A DNA stretch of 48,197 nt from an uncultured Francisella sp. (GCA_943913655.1 CALTZA010000009.1:1-48197); one strand, 5' to 3'; shown: positions 24,714 through 34,233, counted from the stretch's first letter. Translations and numbers: made by a program. Notes: generated by a model from the sequence alone, not told the origin.

Positions 24714-26912
24714 ATGAAGATTTTCTATGCGGTTGCAAAACCTTATCGAAAGAAACTAAAGCGTATGGCCATCGTGGTATTGACGGTGGTGCTATTCTTG
24801 ATAGCAGCAATTGGACTAATTAAAAATCTCTATAATGAAAATACTTTGCGCCAGCGAGTGATTAATTATTTTCAGCAGAAAAATATTGAGGTCAGTTTTG
24901 ATGTACTACATTCTCAATTATCTTGGCACCCTGCAATTGTGCTCAAAAATGTCCGCTTACATAAACGAATAAAAGATGTGGAATACACACTGGCAGCCAA
25001 AGAGTTGAGCATTGCTTTTGAATGGAGATACTTGTTATTGGCAAAAGCATACCGCATTGTTATACAGAAAGGATTGGCAACCATTACCGTGCCATTTTCT
25101 TTTCCTTTTTCAGAACGAGAAAACAGCTTATGGCAACAGTTTATAAAACAATTAGATTTTAATTATCTACCTCATCGATTATTGGTCAAAGATAGTCAAT
25201 TGCGGCTTATCACGAATAATCAAAATTGGCACTTTAATCGAGTGAACTTGGATTTTATTAATGGCATTCCCTCCTCATCTTATCTTAATCTCAAAGCTTA
25301 TCTTATCATGGATAAGGGAGTACTCACCCAATTTAATTTGGAAGGAAGTATTGATTGGACAGCTCCCATTTTAACTGCCAAAAATATGGCACTTATGTTG
25401 TGGTGTTCCTACAATCATGTTTTATATCAGAACACCATATATTTTGATGTGGACGCAGATGTTGCTCAAGGCAATATCGTATTTAGTGATATGAAATTTT
25501 CAGGGAGACAATGGCGTCATCAAATGATTTATGAGGGAAATATTAGTCAGTTATTTTGGCGTCGTTTCAGATCTCTTCATATCCCCAAAATTACTCTTAA
25601 TTTTTCTCAGCAAAAATCACCATATCAACTGGAAGGGTTTCTTGGATTACTTCAAGTGTACTGTCAGCATCGATGGTGCGTTAGTGGAACAAATAGTTAT
25701 TTTAATGTTGATTATAAAAAAAACGACACCCATCTTAGTTTAAATGGTACCAGCAGCTTGAAATGGGATTTACAAAAGAAATCTGTCTTGTTTCAGGAGT
25801 TCCATTTTAATGCCAGAGAATTTTTTCAAGAAGAACAGCGAGCGCGTTGGCATATGCAATTGCAGGGAAACTTTCTTTATCAATGGGCAGGGCAAAGACA
25901 GTGGCTTATTAAAGCACAAGGTCTGTTTGATCAGCAGAATATTGAACTAAGCTTTGTGCATTATTTAGATTGGTCTTTTAGTTTAGTGAATTTAAATCTT
26001 GCAGCACTCGATCTAAGAAACTATTTGACAGGCGATAAAAACAATACATCTAAAGAAGTAAATACATATGATTATAATCGGCTCTTTATGTTAGCTCCTA
26101 AGGTATTTTCTTGGCTTAAGAGGCAACAGGTGGATGCAAAAATCTCTGTTGGAAGACTGCATTGTTTAAATAGTGATATCACTGATGTCTCTGGTTTATT
26201 TATATATCGGCCTAATCACATGCGTCTTGTCAATGTTGCTGGTAAGTTATTTGGCGGAGAAATACTCAGCCAGCTTGAGGTGATGGGTGGTCGTAATGTG
26301 TCTTACCAGTTGCAACAGAAATTAACAGACATTGATATTGCTTCTTTGCTGCTAAGTAGAATAAATGTCGCTTATTTATCAGGTAAAGCAACTGCTTTTA
26401 TTACTGCTCAATCAATGGGGAAAAATATTAAAACTTTATTGGCTAACCTAAGTGGAAATATGCAGCTTAATGTGCAACATGGGATGATTTCTGGTATTGA
26501 ATCGAAACAACTTTTGGTCTTAAAAGCAGACAGGCAATCACGTAAGCTAATCAATAAGGAAAGTCAAGCAACTGCCAGCATTCCTTTTGATCGGCTACGT
26601 ATTAAGAGCAGGTGGAACAATGGAATCAGCGATTATATTTCGCTTTATTTAGATGGACCGCAGTTGCAGATTAGTGGAGCAGGCTCTGCTAGTTTGATCA
26701 ATCGCTTAATCGATTATTCTCTCTTAGTAAAAACACCTGGTATGTCATCCAATCAGGCCATGGCAATTCGTATGGTAGGTAATTTTTTTTCTTTGGAATA
26801 TTCCTTGGATCATAAACGCTTACTGGAACAATTTAATCATGCGCAAGATAAACCTGAGGCTTTACGCCAAGTTTTAAAGCAACAATGGAATCTATTTCGA
26901 AATTCGCTATAA
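24714..26912 (+). CDS. asmA: AsmA-family inner-membrane protein
   Basis: A 732-residue protein with one N-terminal transmembrane helix (residues about 18-38, AIVVLTVVLFLIAAIGLIK) and a large periplasmic region. AsmA-like proteins form long grooves that help carry phospholipids to the outer membrane. The N-terminal part after the helix (VINYFQQKNIEVSFDVLHSQLSWHPAIVLKNVRLH) resembles the AsmA start, and the C-terminal AsmA_2-like half has LSGNMQLNVQHGMISGIESKQL and YSLLVKTPGM. Over half of the middle is not recognisable by eye. I cannot tell AsmA from a YhdP-like or YicH-like member; YhdP itself is much longer. It follows asd closely. Confidence 0.72.
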   Translation: MKIFYAVAKPYRKKLKRMAIVVLTVVLFLIAAIGLIKNLYNENTLRQRVINYFQQKNIEVSFDVLHSQLSWHPAIVLKNVRLHKRIKDVEYTLAAKELSIAFEWRYLLLAKAYRIVIQKGLATITVPFSFPFSERENSLWQQFIKQLDFNYLPHRLLVKDSQLRLITNNQNWHFNRVNLDFINGIPSSSYLNLKAYLIMDKGVLTQFNLEGSIDWTAPILTAKNMALMLWCSYNHVLYQNTIYFDVDADVAQGNIVFSDMKFSGRQWRHQMIYEGNISQLFWRRFRSLHIPKITLNFSQQKSPYQLEGFLGLLQVYCQHRWCVSGTNSYFNVDYKKNDTHLSLNGTSSLKWDLQKKSVLFQEFHFNAREFFQEEQRARWHMQLQGNFLYQWAGQRQWLIKAQGLFDQQNIELSFVHYLDWSFSLVNLNLAALDLRNYLTGDKNNTSKEVNTYDYNRLFMLAPKVFSWLKRQQVDAKISVGRLHCLNSDITDVSGLFIYRPNHMRLVNVAGKLFGGEILSQLEVMGGRNVSYQLQQKLTDIDIASLLLSRINVAYLSGKATAFITAQSMGKNIKTLLANLSGNMQLNVQHGMISGIESKQLLVLKADRQSRKLINKESQATASIPFDRLRIKSRWNNGISDYISLYLDGPQLQISGAGSASLINRLIDYSLLVKTPGMSSNQAMAIRMVGNFFSLEYSLDHKRLLEQFNHAQDKPEALRQVLKQQWNLFRNSL

Positions 26913-26919
26913 GCAGCTG

Positions 26920-28554
26920 ATGTTGAAAGAATACCTTAGCAAAATGCACCGATGGGCTTTACTGCATCCCCATCCTCAAGCTTTAGTTTGGGCTTGGCAA
27001 GGCGCTCCTGATATTGATTTGTTGCAACTATCCTGTGAACATTATCAGCAGCGATGGTGTTATTGGTTCATTTTCGCCGATGAAAAAGATATGCAGTCCA
27101 TCAACACTCCCATACAACAAGCGTTCCCTCATCTAGAAAATATTTCTTCTCTATTAAATGTTCGAGAAAAAACTATTTTATTATTGAACCCCCGTACTGA
27201 GATATGGATCATTCATCCGCAGAAAGTAATACATTTCTGGCAGGATTGTTTGTTAAACCGAGAAATAATTTGTTCTTTAAATTATCAGATTCCTGCTCAT
27301 CTTCCCTTATCTACTGAAAGTGCCCCTTGGTTTCATAGAAATATCTCTAAACCGACTCCTTGTTCAGTCATTGTTGTAGGAGGAGGAATTGCTGGTGCTT
27401 GTAGTGCTTATTTTCTTGCACATCGCGGTTTGCAAGTTACCTTATTGGAAAAAAATTCACAAGTAGCAAGAGAAGCTTCTGGAAATTACCAGGGTGTTCT
27501 GTATGCAAAAATGTCTGCAGCAGATACGGCGCAATGCGCTTTACTTAGGTTATCCTATCCCTTAAGCGTTAGCTATCTAAGATGGATGGACCCGCAAGGC
27601 GTTTTTTCTGATTGTTGCGGTATATTACACTTAGATTATAGTAGTGCGGCAATCAAACGACATCATGCATTAATGCGACAGCCCACTGGATTGTATCGCT
27701 CTGTTTCTACTACGCAGGCAGATGTTTTGGCAGGATTAGCTGTGGGGCAAGGTGGCCTTTTTTGGCCAGATGGAGCTTGGGTTGCCCCTCAAAAATGGAT
27801 TAAACGGATGCTTCATTCAGCAGCTATAAAATTATATTGCAATTTTATGGTATCCAGGATAGAACGTGAAAAAAACCAATGGTGGGTATATGATCAAACT
27901 GGCACACAGAGTTTCAACGCAGATGCTTTAATATTGGCTTTGGGTGCTGACTTATCGGCAATTTATCACTCTTTAGGACTAAGATTTTATCTAAGCAGTG
28001 GACAAAGTGCTCTTGTTTCTTCTACCCCTCAAAGTGAGCGCTTAGCAATCGTTTTAAGTGGTCAAAGTTATATTGCTCCAGCTTATCGTGGCTATCACTG
28101 TTTTGGCTCGACTTTTCATGCCAATTGCCAGGAACAAGCCTGGTCTAAAGATGATGCTCAGTTAAATAAAAAACGATTGGCACAATTAGCTCCTAACCTT
28201 TATGATTCTTTTACTTGGACAAATGCTGAAAATCAACAAGGACACCATGCACTACGCTCAGATAGTTTTGATCATTTACCGACAGTGGGGCCTGTAGGTA
28301 ATGCTAAGGTGATGCGCAAGATTTATGCGAAACTAGGCCAAGACAAAAATTTTGCGATACAAACTGAATGTCCTTATATTCCTCACCTTTATATTAATAC
28401 TGCGCACGGCACGCGAGGACTGGTTACAGCGCCACTAGCTGCTTTAGCTATCAGTGCTGAAATACTGGGGTTACCTCAGCCTTTAGGAGCGCATTTGCGT
28501 CACAGTATCCATCCTAATCGATTGATTATCAGGGATATTATTAAAGGGCTTTGA
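26920..28554 (+). CDS. mnmC: MnmC-like FAD-dependent tRNA oxidoreductase, N-terminal domain not recognised
   Basis: A 544-residue protein. From about residue 145 it is the FAD oxidoreductase half of MnmC: SVIVVGGGIAGACSAYFLAHRG (dinucleotide motif), LLEKNSQVAREASGNYQGVLYAKMS (the family's ASGN.QG motif), and C-terminal HGTRGLVTAPLAA. That half removes the acetyl of cmnm5(s2)U34 made by MnmEG; mnmG is in this window. The first 145 residues, however, contain no SAM-binding motif (G-x-G-x-G) as in the usual methyltransferase domain, so the second step (methylation) is probably missing or done elsewhere. Whether the N-terminal part is a degraded methyltransferase or a different domain is unresolved. 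It ends inside the convergent rsmE by 14 bp. Confidence 0.75.
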   Translation: MLKEYLSKMHRWALLHPHPQALVWAWQGAPDIDLLQLSCEHYQQRWCYWFIFADEKDMQSINTPIQQAFPHLENISSLLNVREKTILLLNPRTEIWIIHPQKVIHFWQDCLLNREIICSLNYQIPAHLPLSTESAPWFHRNISKPTPCSVIVVGGGIAGACSAYFLAHRGLQVTLLEKNSQVAREASGNYQGVLYAKMSAADTAQCALLRLSYPLSVSYLRWMDPQGVFSDCCGILHLDYSSAAIKRHHALMRQPTGLYRSVSTTQADVLAGLAVGQGGLFWPDGAWVAPQKWIKRMLHSAAIKLYCNFMVSRIEREKNQWWVYDQTGTQSFNADALILALGADLSAIYHSLGLRFYLSSGQSALVSSTPQSERLAIVLSGQSYIAPAYRGYHCFGSTFHANCQEQAWSKDDAQLNKKRLAQLAPNLYDSFTWTNAENQQGHHALRSDSFDHLPTVGPVGNAKVMRKIYAKLGQDKNFAIQTECPYIPHLYINTAHGTRGLVTAPLAALAISAEILGLPQPLGAHLRHSIHPNRLIIRDIIKGL

Positions 28555-29293
28555 TCAGCGGTACATAATCTCCAAATAAGGTTTGTAGATGCGATAAAGC
28601 GGCGATAGGGGCTGTTTCTGTACGTAACACACGTGGACCCAAGTGATAGTTTTGAAAACCGAATTCTTCCGCTAATTGCCGCTCTTGGTCAGAGAAGCCA
28701 CCTTCTGGACCAATCAATAAAGCGATACGATTTAATGAATCAGAGTTGACGAAAATTAGGCTAGTTAAGAAAGATGTGTCAAATAATAGCTTCAAATCAG
28801 CATTAATTTCTTTTAAAACGTTCTCTAAGGAAGCAAGAGGGTGAAGTATGGGTAAAACGTTGACACCTGATTGCTCACATGCAGAAGTAATAATACTGCG
28901 CCAACGATCACGACGGTATTCATTTTTTTGAGCGTTCAAAGAAAGATTACTGTAGCAACTGATGACTGGGTAGATTTCAGTCACACCCAACTCTGTACTT
29001 TTTTGCATGACCCAGTCCATTTTAGTAGGGTTAGAAAAGCCTTGTAGCAAGATAAAAGCTGGTCCCCTGTTTCTATTAAGAATTTGATATTCTGACTGTA
29101 TTTGTACTAAACAATATCGATTATTTATAGCCAGTAAATTGGTGCCATAGCATAAGCCATTTCCATTAAAGAGCTCAAGCAAAGCACCAGGACGCAGACG
29201 CAAAGCACGTATATGTGCGCTGATTTTATCATCCAATTTTATAGATTGCCCCACCTGTAGGGGAGAAATTGTGACAAAAAACCGAGGAAGCAC
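28541..29293 (-). CDS. rsmE: 16S rRNA (uracil-1498-N3) methyltransferase
   Basis: RsmE is a SPOUT methyltransferase that makes m3U1498 in 16S rRNA. The 250-residue protein has an N-terminal PUA-like domain (HIRALRLRPGALLELFNGNG) and the SPOUT domain with QGFSNPTKMDWVMQKSTELGV, the cofactor-binding knot LLIGPEGGFSDQE and LGPRVLRTETAPIAAL. Convergent with mnmC and head-to-tail with mltA. Confidence 0.95.
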   Translation of the reverse strand: MLPRFFVTISPLQVGQSIKLDDKISAHIRALRLRPGALLELFNGNGLCYGTNLLAINNRYCLVQIQSEYQILNRNRGPAFILLQGFSNPTKMDWVMQKSTELGVTEIYPVISCYSNLSLNAQKNEYRRDRWRSIITSACEQSGVNVLPILHPLASLENVLKEINADLKLLFDTSFLTSLIFVNSDSLNRIALLIGPEGGFSDQERQLAEEFGFQNYHLGPRVLRTETAPIAALSHLQTLFGDYVPLIKAL

Positions 29294-29305
29294 AGTAAGG
29301 CAAGA

Positions 29306-30622
29306 TTACAAAGGGTATTGCCCATTGGCAAGTAATAACCACACATAGCCTTTATGATTAGTTTTTTCTGCAATTGCCCCAGCAGCCTCACCAAATCCCC
29401 AGAAATAATCAACACGCACGCTGCCCCTAATTGCTGAGCCTGTGTCTTGCGCTATAATAAGCCGGTTTAAGGCACGATGGTTGCGAGGATCAGTGGTAGC
29501 CAAAAAGAGAGGGGCCCCTAAGTCAATAAAACGTTGATCTACTGCTCCTGTATACTCGGCGCGAAGCGGCACCCCTAATGAACCGATAGGGCCATCGTTA
29601 GGTGATTGATCTGATGATGGCTTGAAGAATATATAGCTTGGATTATGATCAAAAATTTCATTTTTTCTTTGCGGATGTGCGGCAATATATTGACTGATAG
29701 AAGATTGGCTTACAGCATGTGGAGATAAGTAACCTTTTTGTACCATGTATTTGCCAATCGATTGGTATGGTTGACCGTTTTTTTGCGCATACGCTAAACG
29801 CAGTAGTTTACCATTTGGCAAGTGTAAGCGGCCAGATCCCTGTACCTGCAAAAAGAAAAAATCAACTGGACTTATGGCGTAAGCTATGATGGGAGCTTTA
29901 TTTTTTATAGCTCCTTGTTCTATTTCGGCACGTGTATAGTAAGGAACAAGCTCATTACCCAACCAACGGCCACGCAATATTTTGTCTTTAGAGGATAAAT
30001 GAAACTGACTTAAATCTGCTAAGTAAGGGCCATTTTCGCTAATTTCAGCGCCATTAGTGTTTTTCTGTAAATGGATCTGCGCTTTGGAGGATATATTGGC
30101 GGGTAAATCAAGCTGAATAAGATCACTAGGCACACCATAAACTGGGGTACTATTTTGTGTAGATGGGATAAGGGTTGCTTCAATAACAGGTTCATAATAG
30201 CCAGTTATTTTTCCATCCAAACCACCCGAACCGTTACTCACTATCCAAGGTTGGAACTGCTGCTCAAAAAAATGTTTCGCTTGTTGACGATTGTTTTTGG
30301 TTTGCATGGCAAGAGCACACACTTTCTGCCATTTTGTTTGCTTAATTAATACAGTACAGCTGCGCTTAAAAGCTTGTAAACTCTGCTCAAAATGTTGTGT
30401 AGACCATCCAGGTAGTTTTGAAAATTCGGTTACTGTGTAGCGCACAGTAGGTTGATAATTGGAGCTTACACTAGTACCAACAGCGAATTTAGGAGCATAT
30501 GACGACATCGGATAAGGATGTTCTTCTAGTGAACTAGTGGACGGTTTTTTATTAGTATGGCAGGCGGTTACCAACAATAAAAGCAGCCAAATAGTCGATA
30601 AAGAGATACAGTGCAGTTTCAT
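29306..30622 (-). CDS. mltA: Membrane-bound lytic murein transglycosylase A (lipoprotein)
   Basis: MltA cuts peptidoglycan to 1,6-anhydro products. The 438-residue protein has a lipoprotein signal with lipobox-like VTAC at residues about 18-21, and the 3D domain: GSGGLDGKITGYYEPVIEA, GRWLGNELVPYYTRAEIE, FFLQVQGSGRLHLPNG, and the catalytic Asp region IIAQDTGSAIRGSVRVDYFWGFG. The start overlaps the stop of the upstream unknown gene by one base (TAATG), so it is translated from the same messenger. Confidence 0.95.
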   Translation of the reverse strand: MKLHCISLSTIWLLLLLVTACHTNKKPSTSSLEEHPYPMSSYAPKFAVGTSVSSNYQPTVRYTVTEFSKLPGWSTQHFEQSLQAFKRSCTVLIKQTKWQKVCALAMQTKNNRQQAKHFFEQQFQPWIVSNGSGGLDGKITGYYEPVIEATLIPSTQNSTPVYGVPSDLIQLDLPANISSKAQIHLQKNTNGAEISENGPYLADLSQFHLSSKDKILRGRWLGNELVPYYTRAEIEQGAIKNKAPIIAYAISPVDFFFLQVQGSGRLHLPNGKLLRLAYAQKNGQPYQSIGKYMVQKGYLSPHAVSQSSISQYIAAHPQRKNEIFDHNPSYIFFKPSSDQSPNDGPIGSLGVPLRAEYTGAVDQRFIDLGAPLFLATTDPRNHRALNRLIIAQDTGSAIRGSVRVDYFWGFGEAAGAIAEKTNHKGYVWLLLANGQYPL

Positions 30623-31113
30623 TAAAACAGCGCATCCAAATTAGGTTGTTGATTTTTATTAGTGGGGTCAATGGGCTTAGCACTATTATTGCCTTTTTCA
30701 GGTTTCTGTAATTCTTCAATTTTAGGTCGTTGATTACTGTCAGGTTGTACTACAGGCTGGTCACTGTCTTCAAAAGGATTATAGATATTTTCAGTTGGAG
30801 CATTGTTACCAGATTGTTGAGTATTGTTATTTGGATAAGCTGACGGCTTGCTTGCTTGGTCAATGGAATGATCAGATGAATCTTCAAAATTATTTAATGG
30901 GGCATTCAAAGGGTGTTGCTCTCCTGATTTGTTTAGTTCTTTTTGCAGATCTTGTTCCATATTAGAAAGAGGCTCTTGATCATCTTGTTTTTCTAGCTTG
31001 GGATTGTTGATAAAAGTAAGAACAATATAGATCACAATACAGGTGACTAGAAATAAAATCACTGCGATAGCGTAGCCTACAAATCTCAGAAGCTTGTCGG
31101 TCAAGTTACTCAT
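30622..31113 (-). CDS. Unknown single-pass membrane protein with Asn/Pro/Gln-rich tail
   Basis: A 163-residue protein. Residues about 8-33 form one strong hydrophobic helix (FVGYAIAVILFLVTCIVIYI), and the rest is low-complexity and acidic, rich in Asn, Gln, Pro and Asp, ending NLDALF. The topology (N-in, tail periplasmic) is inferred. It has no cysteines in the tail and resembles nothing I recognise. It lies between dolP-like and mltA, 2 bp after the former, which suggests an envelope role. The tail could be disordered; it may be lineage-specific. Confidence 0.75.
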   Translation of the reverse strand: MSNLTDKLLRFVGYAIAVILFLVTCIVIYIVLTFINNPKLEKQDDQEPLSNMEQDLQKELNKSGEQHPLNAPLNNFEDSSDHSIDQASKPSAYPNNNTQQSGNNAPTENIYNPFEDSDQPVVQPDSNQRPKIEELQKPEKGNNSAKPIDPTNKNQQPNLDALF

Positions 31114-31115
31114 GT

Positions 31116-31775
31116 TTAATTCTCCGTTTTTGAAGAAGAAGCTTGTTTCACGGGTTCATAGTGTTCGAATAAGGCCACGACTTTTTTTACACCGGGAACA
31201 ACACGAATTTGTTGCACCACTTTTTTCTGTTCAGTGACAGTCAATAGTCCAAAAACATACACTGTTTGATCATAAGTAACAATTTTGACATCGTTACTTA
31301 ATGCAGGGCCAAGGATTGTTAACAGGGCTAATTTTGCTCGCGTTGTGATGGAGGCATCGTTGGTAATATCGATTAAACGACGTTGTCCTTTAACGCGCAA
31401 ATAATCGTATACTACCTCTACTCCTTTTTGTCGACGTACAATGGAGATAATTTCCCTTTTTTGCGTCTCATTTTCGGTAATACCTAAAATCAAGAGATGA
31501 TGATTGTAGCTAACGACTCGAAAGACAGGACCAGTAATCTTAGTTATTTTACCATTTTTATTTAGATCAATAATTTTCGGGTAGCGCAAACGAATGGCGG
31601 TAGATGTAGTAAGCTCAGTGAGCCGATCTTCAATGATAGTTTCTTTGTTACGTCGGTCAGCAATGGTTAAGCCTCCAGCCAGTATACCTCCGCCCACTAA
31701 TAGGGGGGTACAGTTAGTTAGCAATAAGGCAGTTATGGAAAGGCAGATTAAAAGAGGATTAAAACGACGGAGCAT
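31116..31775 (-). CDS. dolP: BON-domain outer-membrane lipoprotein (DolP/YraP-like)
   Basis: A 219-residue protein with lipoprotein signal (LSITALLLTNC, modified Cys near residue 22), a Gly-rich GGGILAGG stretch, and two BON domains: the first starting at RLTELTTSTAIRLRY with SYNHHLLILGI, the second at KLALLTILGPALSNDVKIVTYDQTVYVFGLLTVTEQK and VPGVKKVVALFEHY. DolP supports outer-membrane integrity. Its place after yraN and gmhA/diaA repeats the enteric order yraN-diaA-dolP. It follows gmhA by 35 bp. Confidence 0.9.
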   Translation of the reverse strand: MLRRFNPLLICLSITALLLTNCTPLLVGGGILAGGLTIADRRNKETIIEDRLTELTTSTAIRLRYPKIIDLNKNGKITKITGPVFRVVSYNHHLLILGITENETQKREIISIVRRQKGVEVVYDYLRVKGQRRLIDITNDASITTRAKLALLTILGPALSNDVKIVTYDQTVYVFGLLTVTEQKKVVQQIRVVPGVKKVVALFEHYEPVKQASSSKTEN

Positions 31776-31809
31776 AGCTAGCTTCTATCATAGAATTTGC
31801 AATAAGCTA

Positions 31810-32415
31810 TTATACTGATAAATCCTGTTTTTCACCAAACAAGCATTTATCTATCAAGTCGCAGATAATATGAATCATCAGCCCATGTATTTCTTGAATT
31901 CTTGCAGTTCTAGTATAGGCTACATTCAATAAAACATCTTCAGCGGTTAATTGCTCTGCTACCTTTCCACCATCTTTACCAGTCATGGCGACAATCTTCA
32001 TTTTTTTTTCATGCGCTGCATTGATTGCTTGCACTATATTAGGGGAGTTACCTGAGGTAGAAATTGCAAACAGCACATCATTTTTTTTACCAATTGCTGA
32101 AATTTGCTTAGAAAAAACCAGGTCATAGCCATAATCGTTGGCGATGGCAGTTAAAGTGCAATTATCCGTAGTCAAAGCAATAGCTGGTAAACCAATACGC
32201 TCTCTTTCAAAACGACCAACCAGTTCAGCTGAAAAGTGCTGGGCATCAGCAGCAGAACCCCCATTGCCGCAGGAAAGAACTTTCCCGTCATTGATAAAAG
32301 CATGTGTCATCATCTCTGATGCCAGCAAAATATTTGGTATCAATTTTTCTTGAACGCTTTGTAGTAAGGAAACTGCTTGTGTGAAATGCTCTTTAATATA
32401 CCGTGTTAAATCCAT
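31810..32415 (-). CDS. gmhA: SIS-domain phosphoheptose isomerase (GmhA/DiaA family)
   Basis: A 201-residue SIS protein. By location (yraN - this - dolP) it is the positional equivalent of E. coli DiaA, a DnaA-binding replication factor. By sequence it is GmhA-like: SCGNGGSAADAQHFSAELVGRFE keeps the catalytic Glu (E65 in E. coli GmhA, whose place DiaA has changed), with ALTTDNCTLTAIANDYGY, ISTSGNSPNI, LTAEDVLLNV and ARIQEIHGLMIHI, which holds the catalytic His. So isomerase activity on sedoheptulose-7-phosphate for LPS core heptose is plausible, and a dual role cannot be excluded. Confidence 0.85.
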   Translation of the reverse strand: MDLTRYIKEHFTQAVSLLQSVQEKLIPNILLASEMMTHAFINDGKVLSCGNGGSAADAQHFSAELVGRFERERIGLPAIALTTDNCTLTAIANDYGYDLVFSKQISAIGKKNDVLFAISTSGNSPNIVQAINAAHEKKMKIVAMTGKDGGKVAEQLTAEDVLLNVAYTRTARIQEIHGLMIHIICDLIDKCLFGEKQDLSV

Positions 32416-32418
32416 TGA

Positions 32419-32772
32419 TTAATTCTCACTGATATTGGGAATATGACGCACACGTTGTAATAAACCACCTTGCAGTAAAAGAGCGTCTAAGCGTACCAGT
32501 TGTTCAGTTGGATGCGTTGTTAGGTAAAATTTTGCACTTTTTTTTAATTTCTCTAATTTGGAGTGAGCGACACTTTCAGCGGCACCACCAGATGCGTTGC
32601 TGCTGGGATAACGCACCTCAAAAAAAACCAACAAGTTATCTTTGCTGGCAATGATATCAATTTCACCAAAGCAGCAATGCCAATTTCTTTTTATGATGTG
32701 CCAGCGGCGTTTTTCAAGGTATCGGCAGGCCTTTTCTTCCCCGGCAATTCCTTTGGGGTGAATTAATCGCAT
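32419..32772 (-). CDS. yraN: YraN/UPF0102 family protein (PD-(D/E)xK fold)
   Basis: A 117-residue protein, at the expected size (131 in E. coli, 110-125 elsewhere). Core motifs: GEEKACRYLEKRRW, FGEIDIIASKDNLLVFFEVRYPSSN (the D...ExR nuclease-like motif) and VAHSKLEKLKKSAKFYL. Function is not established; it has been linked to DNA processing by fold only. First gene of yraN-gmhA-dolP, divergent from rsmI. Confidence 0.92.
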   Translation of the reverse strand: MRLIHPKGIAGEEKACRYLEKRRWHIIKRNWHCCFGEIDIIASKDNLLVFFEVRYPSSNASGGAAESVAHSKLEKLKKSAKFYLTTHPTEQLVRLDALLLQGGLLQRVRHIPNISEN

Positions 32773-32831
32773 ATTTATGAAAAGGTTAACTAAAAATAGA
32801 AAGGGTATTGTACACTATTTCTCGATAAATA

Positions 32832-33752
32832 ATGAATTTGATACTTATGCAATCCGTGACTAATCAAACAGCCGCTTCTTTGTCTGCTGGCTTATATGTT
32901 GTGGGAACGCCAATTGGTAATTTAGGAGATATTACCTTACGCGCTTTAGAAGTGTTAAGACAAGCCGATATAATCTGTGCTGAAGACACGCGGGTGAGCA
33001 AACGATTGCTTCAAGCCTATGGTATTACGACTCATACAGTGAGTGTGTATGCACATAACGAAGCAGAGATGGCAAAAAAAATCGTCAGCTGGATTGCATC
33101 AGGTAAAGTTGTAGCACAAGTTACAGATGCGGGAACGCCATCAATCTGCGATCCAGGGAGTCGTTTAGTACATGCAGTACGCCAAGCCAAGCAGCAGGTC
33201 TACGCAATTCCAGGTGCTTGTGCTTTGATCAGTGCTTTAAGCGTATCAGGATGGCAGGCAGATCAGTTTTATTTTGCGGGCTTTTTACCAGCCAACCAGA
33301 GGCAGCGAGATAATTGTTTGCATCAAATCGCCGATCAAAACCAATTGGTAATTGCTTATGAAACGCCGCATCGTATTAGTAAAACTCTGGCTGCAATTGA
33401 ACATACTATGCCCAACCGATCTTTATTACTGTTACGTGAATTAACCAAATGTTTTGAAAGTGCTATCTGTGGGACAGCCTACGAATTAAAACAGTACTTA
33501 ATTATGAATCCTGTGCAACACAAAGGAGAGATGGTACTGTTATTTGCTGCTTCATCAACTTCCGCGAAAAATGAGCTTACCTTGCCTGTAGAGCTAAAAA
33601 AAGTGGCAAAAGAATTGGCTACTTTTTTGCCCCTTAAAAAAGTAGTGAGCTTGTTGGCAGAACTAATGGTATTTAATAAAAAAACACTTTATCAATACTT
33701 ACTAACAAAGCAGAATTCATCTGTCCTAAATCAAGATCACTCCTCTAACTAA
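32832..33752 (+). CDS. rsmI: 16S rRNA (cytidine-1402-2'-O) methyltransferase
   Basis: RsmI 2'-O-methylates C1402 of 16S rRNA. The 306-residue protein carries the tetrapyrrole-methylase fold: LYVVGTPIGNLGDITLRALEVLRQADIICAEDTRVS, VTDAGTPSICDPGSRLV, IPGACALISALSVSG, ETPHRISKTLAAI and RELTKCFES. ATGs at 32832 and 32847 are both possible; neither has a good Shine-Dalgarno. Divergent from yraN, as in the enteric locus but without lpoA between them. Confidence 0.95.
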   Translation: MNLILMQSVTNQTAASLSAGLYVVGTPIGNLGDITLRALEVLRQADIICAEDTRVSKRLLQAYGITTHTVSVYAHNEAEMAKKIVSWIASGKVVAQVTDAGTPSICDPGSRLVHAVRQAKQQVYAIPGACALISALSVSGWQADQFYFAGFLPANQRQRDNCLHQIADQNQLVIAYETPHRISKTLAAIEHTMPNRSLLLLRELTKCFESAICGTAYELKQYLIMNPVQHKGEMVLLFAASSTSAKNELTLPVELKKVAKELATFLPLKKVVSLLAELMVFNKKTLYQYLLTKQNSSVLNQDHSSN

Positions 33753-34233
33753 ATCAATTTACAAAAGAAATAAGCAAGATATTATTTATTCTTTTGAACA
33801 ATAACAATGGCAATGAGATGATCTCTGATATGCAAAATATGTAGCTGTTATTTTTAATAAAGGAAGTTTTTACAGGAATACTTGTATTGTATATCTCTAA
33901 TATTAATAGATAAAATAATTTAATATAAGCTAGAGATTTTAGATATGTAGCTTGGCTAAAATGCTATGAAATAAAGTATCCTTATCCTAATTAAGATTAG
34001 GAATTTTAAAAACTTATAAAGGTTCGTGCTGTTGTATTTTTATTGCATTAACTTGTTTGATAAGCTTCAATTTAAGCTATTCAGTGATAAGTACTTTTAT
34101 TCGGTAATGTAATAGTATATTTTGGCTAAAATAATTTTTCTATTTAACTATACTTGAAGTTATAATATTAAATGTTAGAATATGTAGCATTGCTGTAGCA
34201 GATAATTTTTCTATCATTATAAGGAATTAAAAA
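33753..34233. other. AT-rich intergenic region, nothing recognised
   Basis: About 480 bp without a frame that looks coding, and without tRNA-like structure or strong hairpin. It must contain the promoter of the small gene that follows, which I could not place. Confidence 0.5.
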
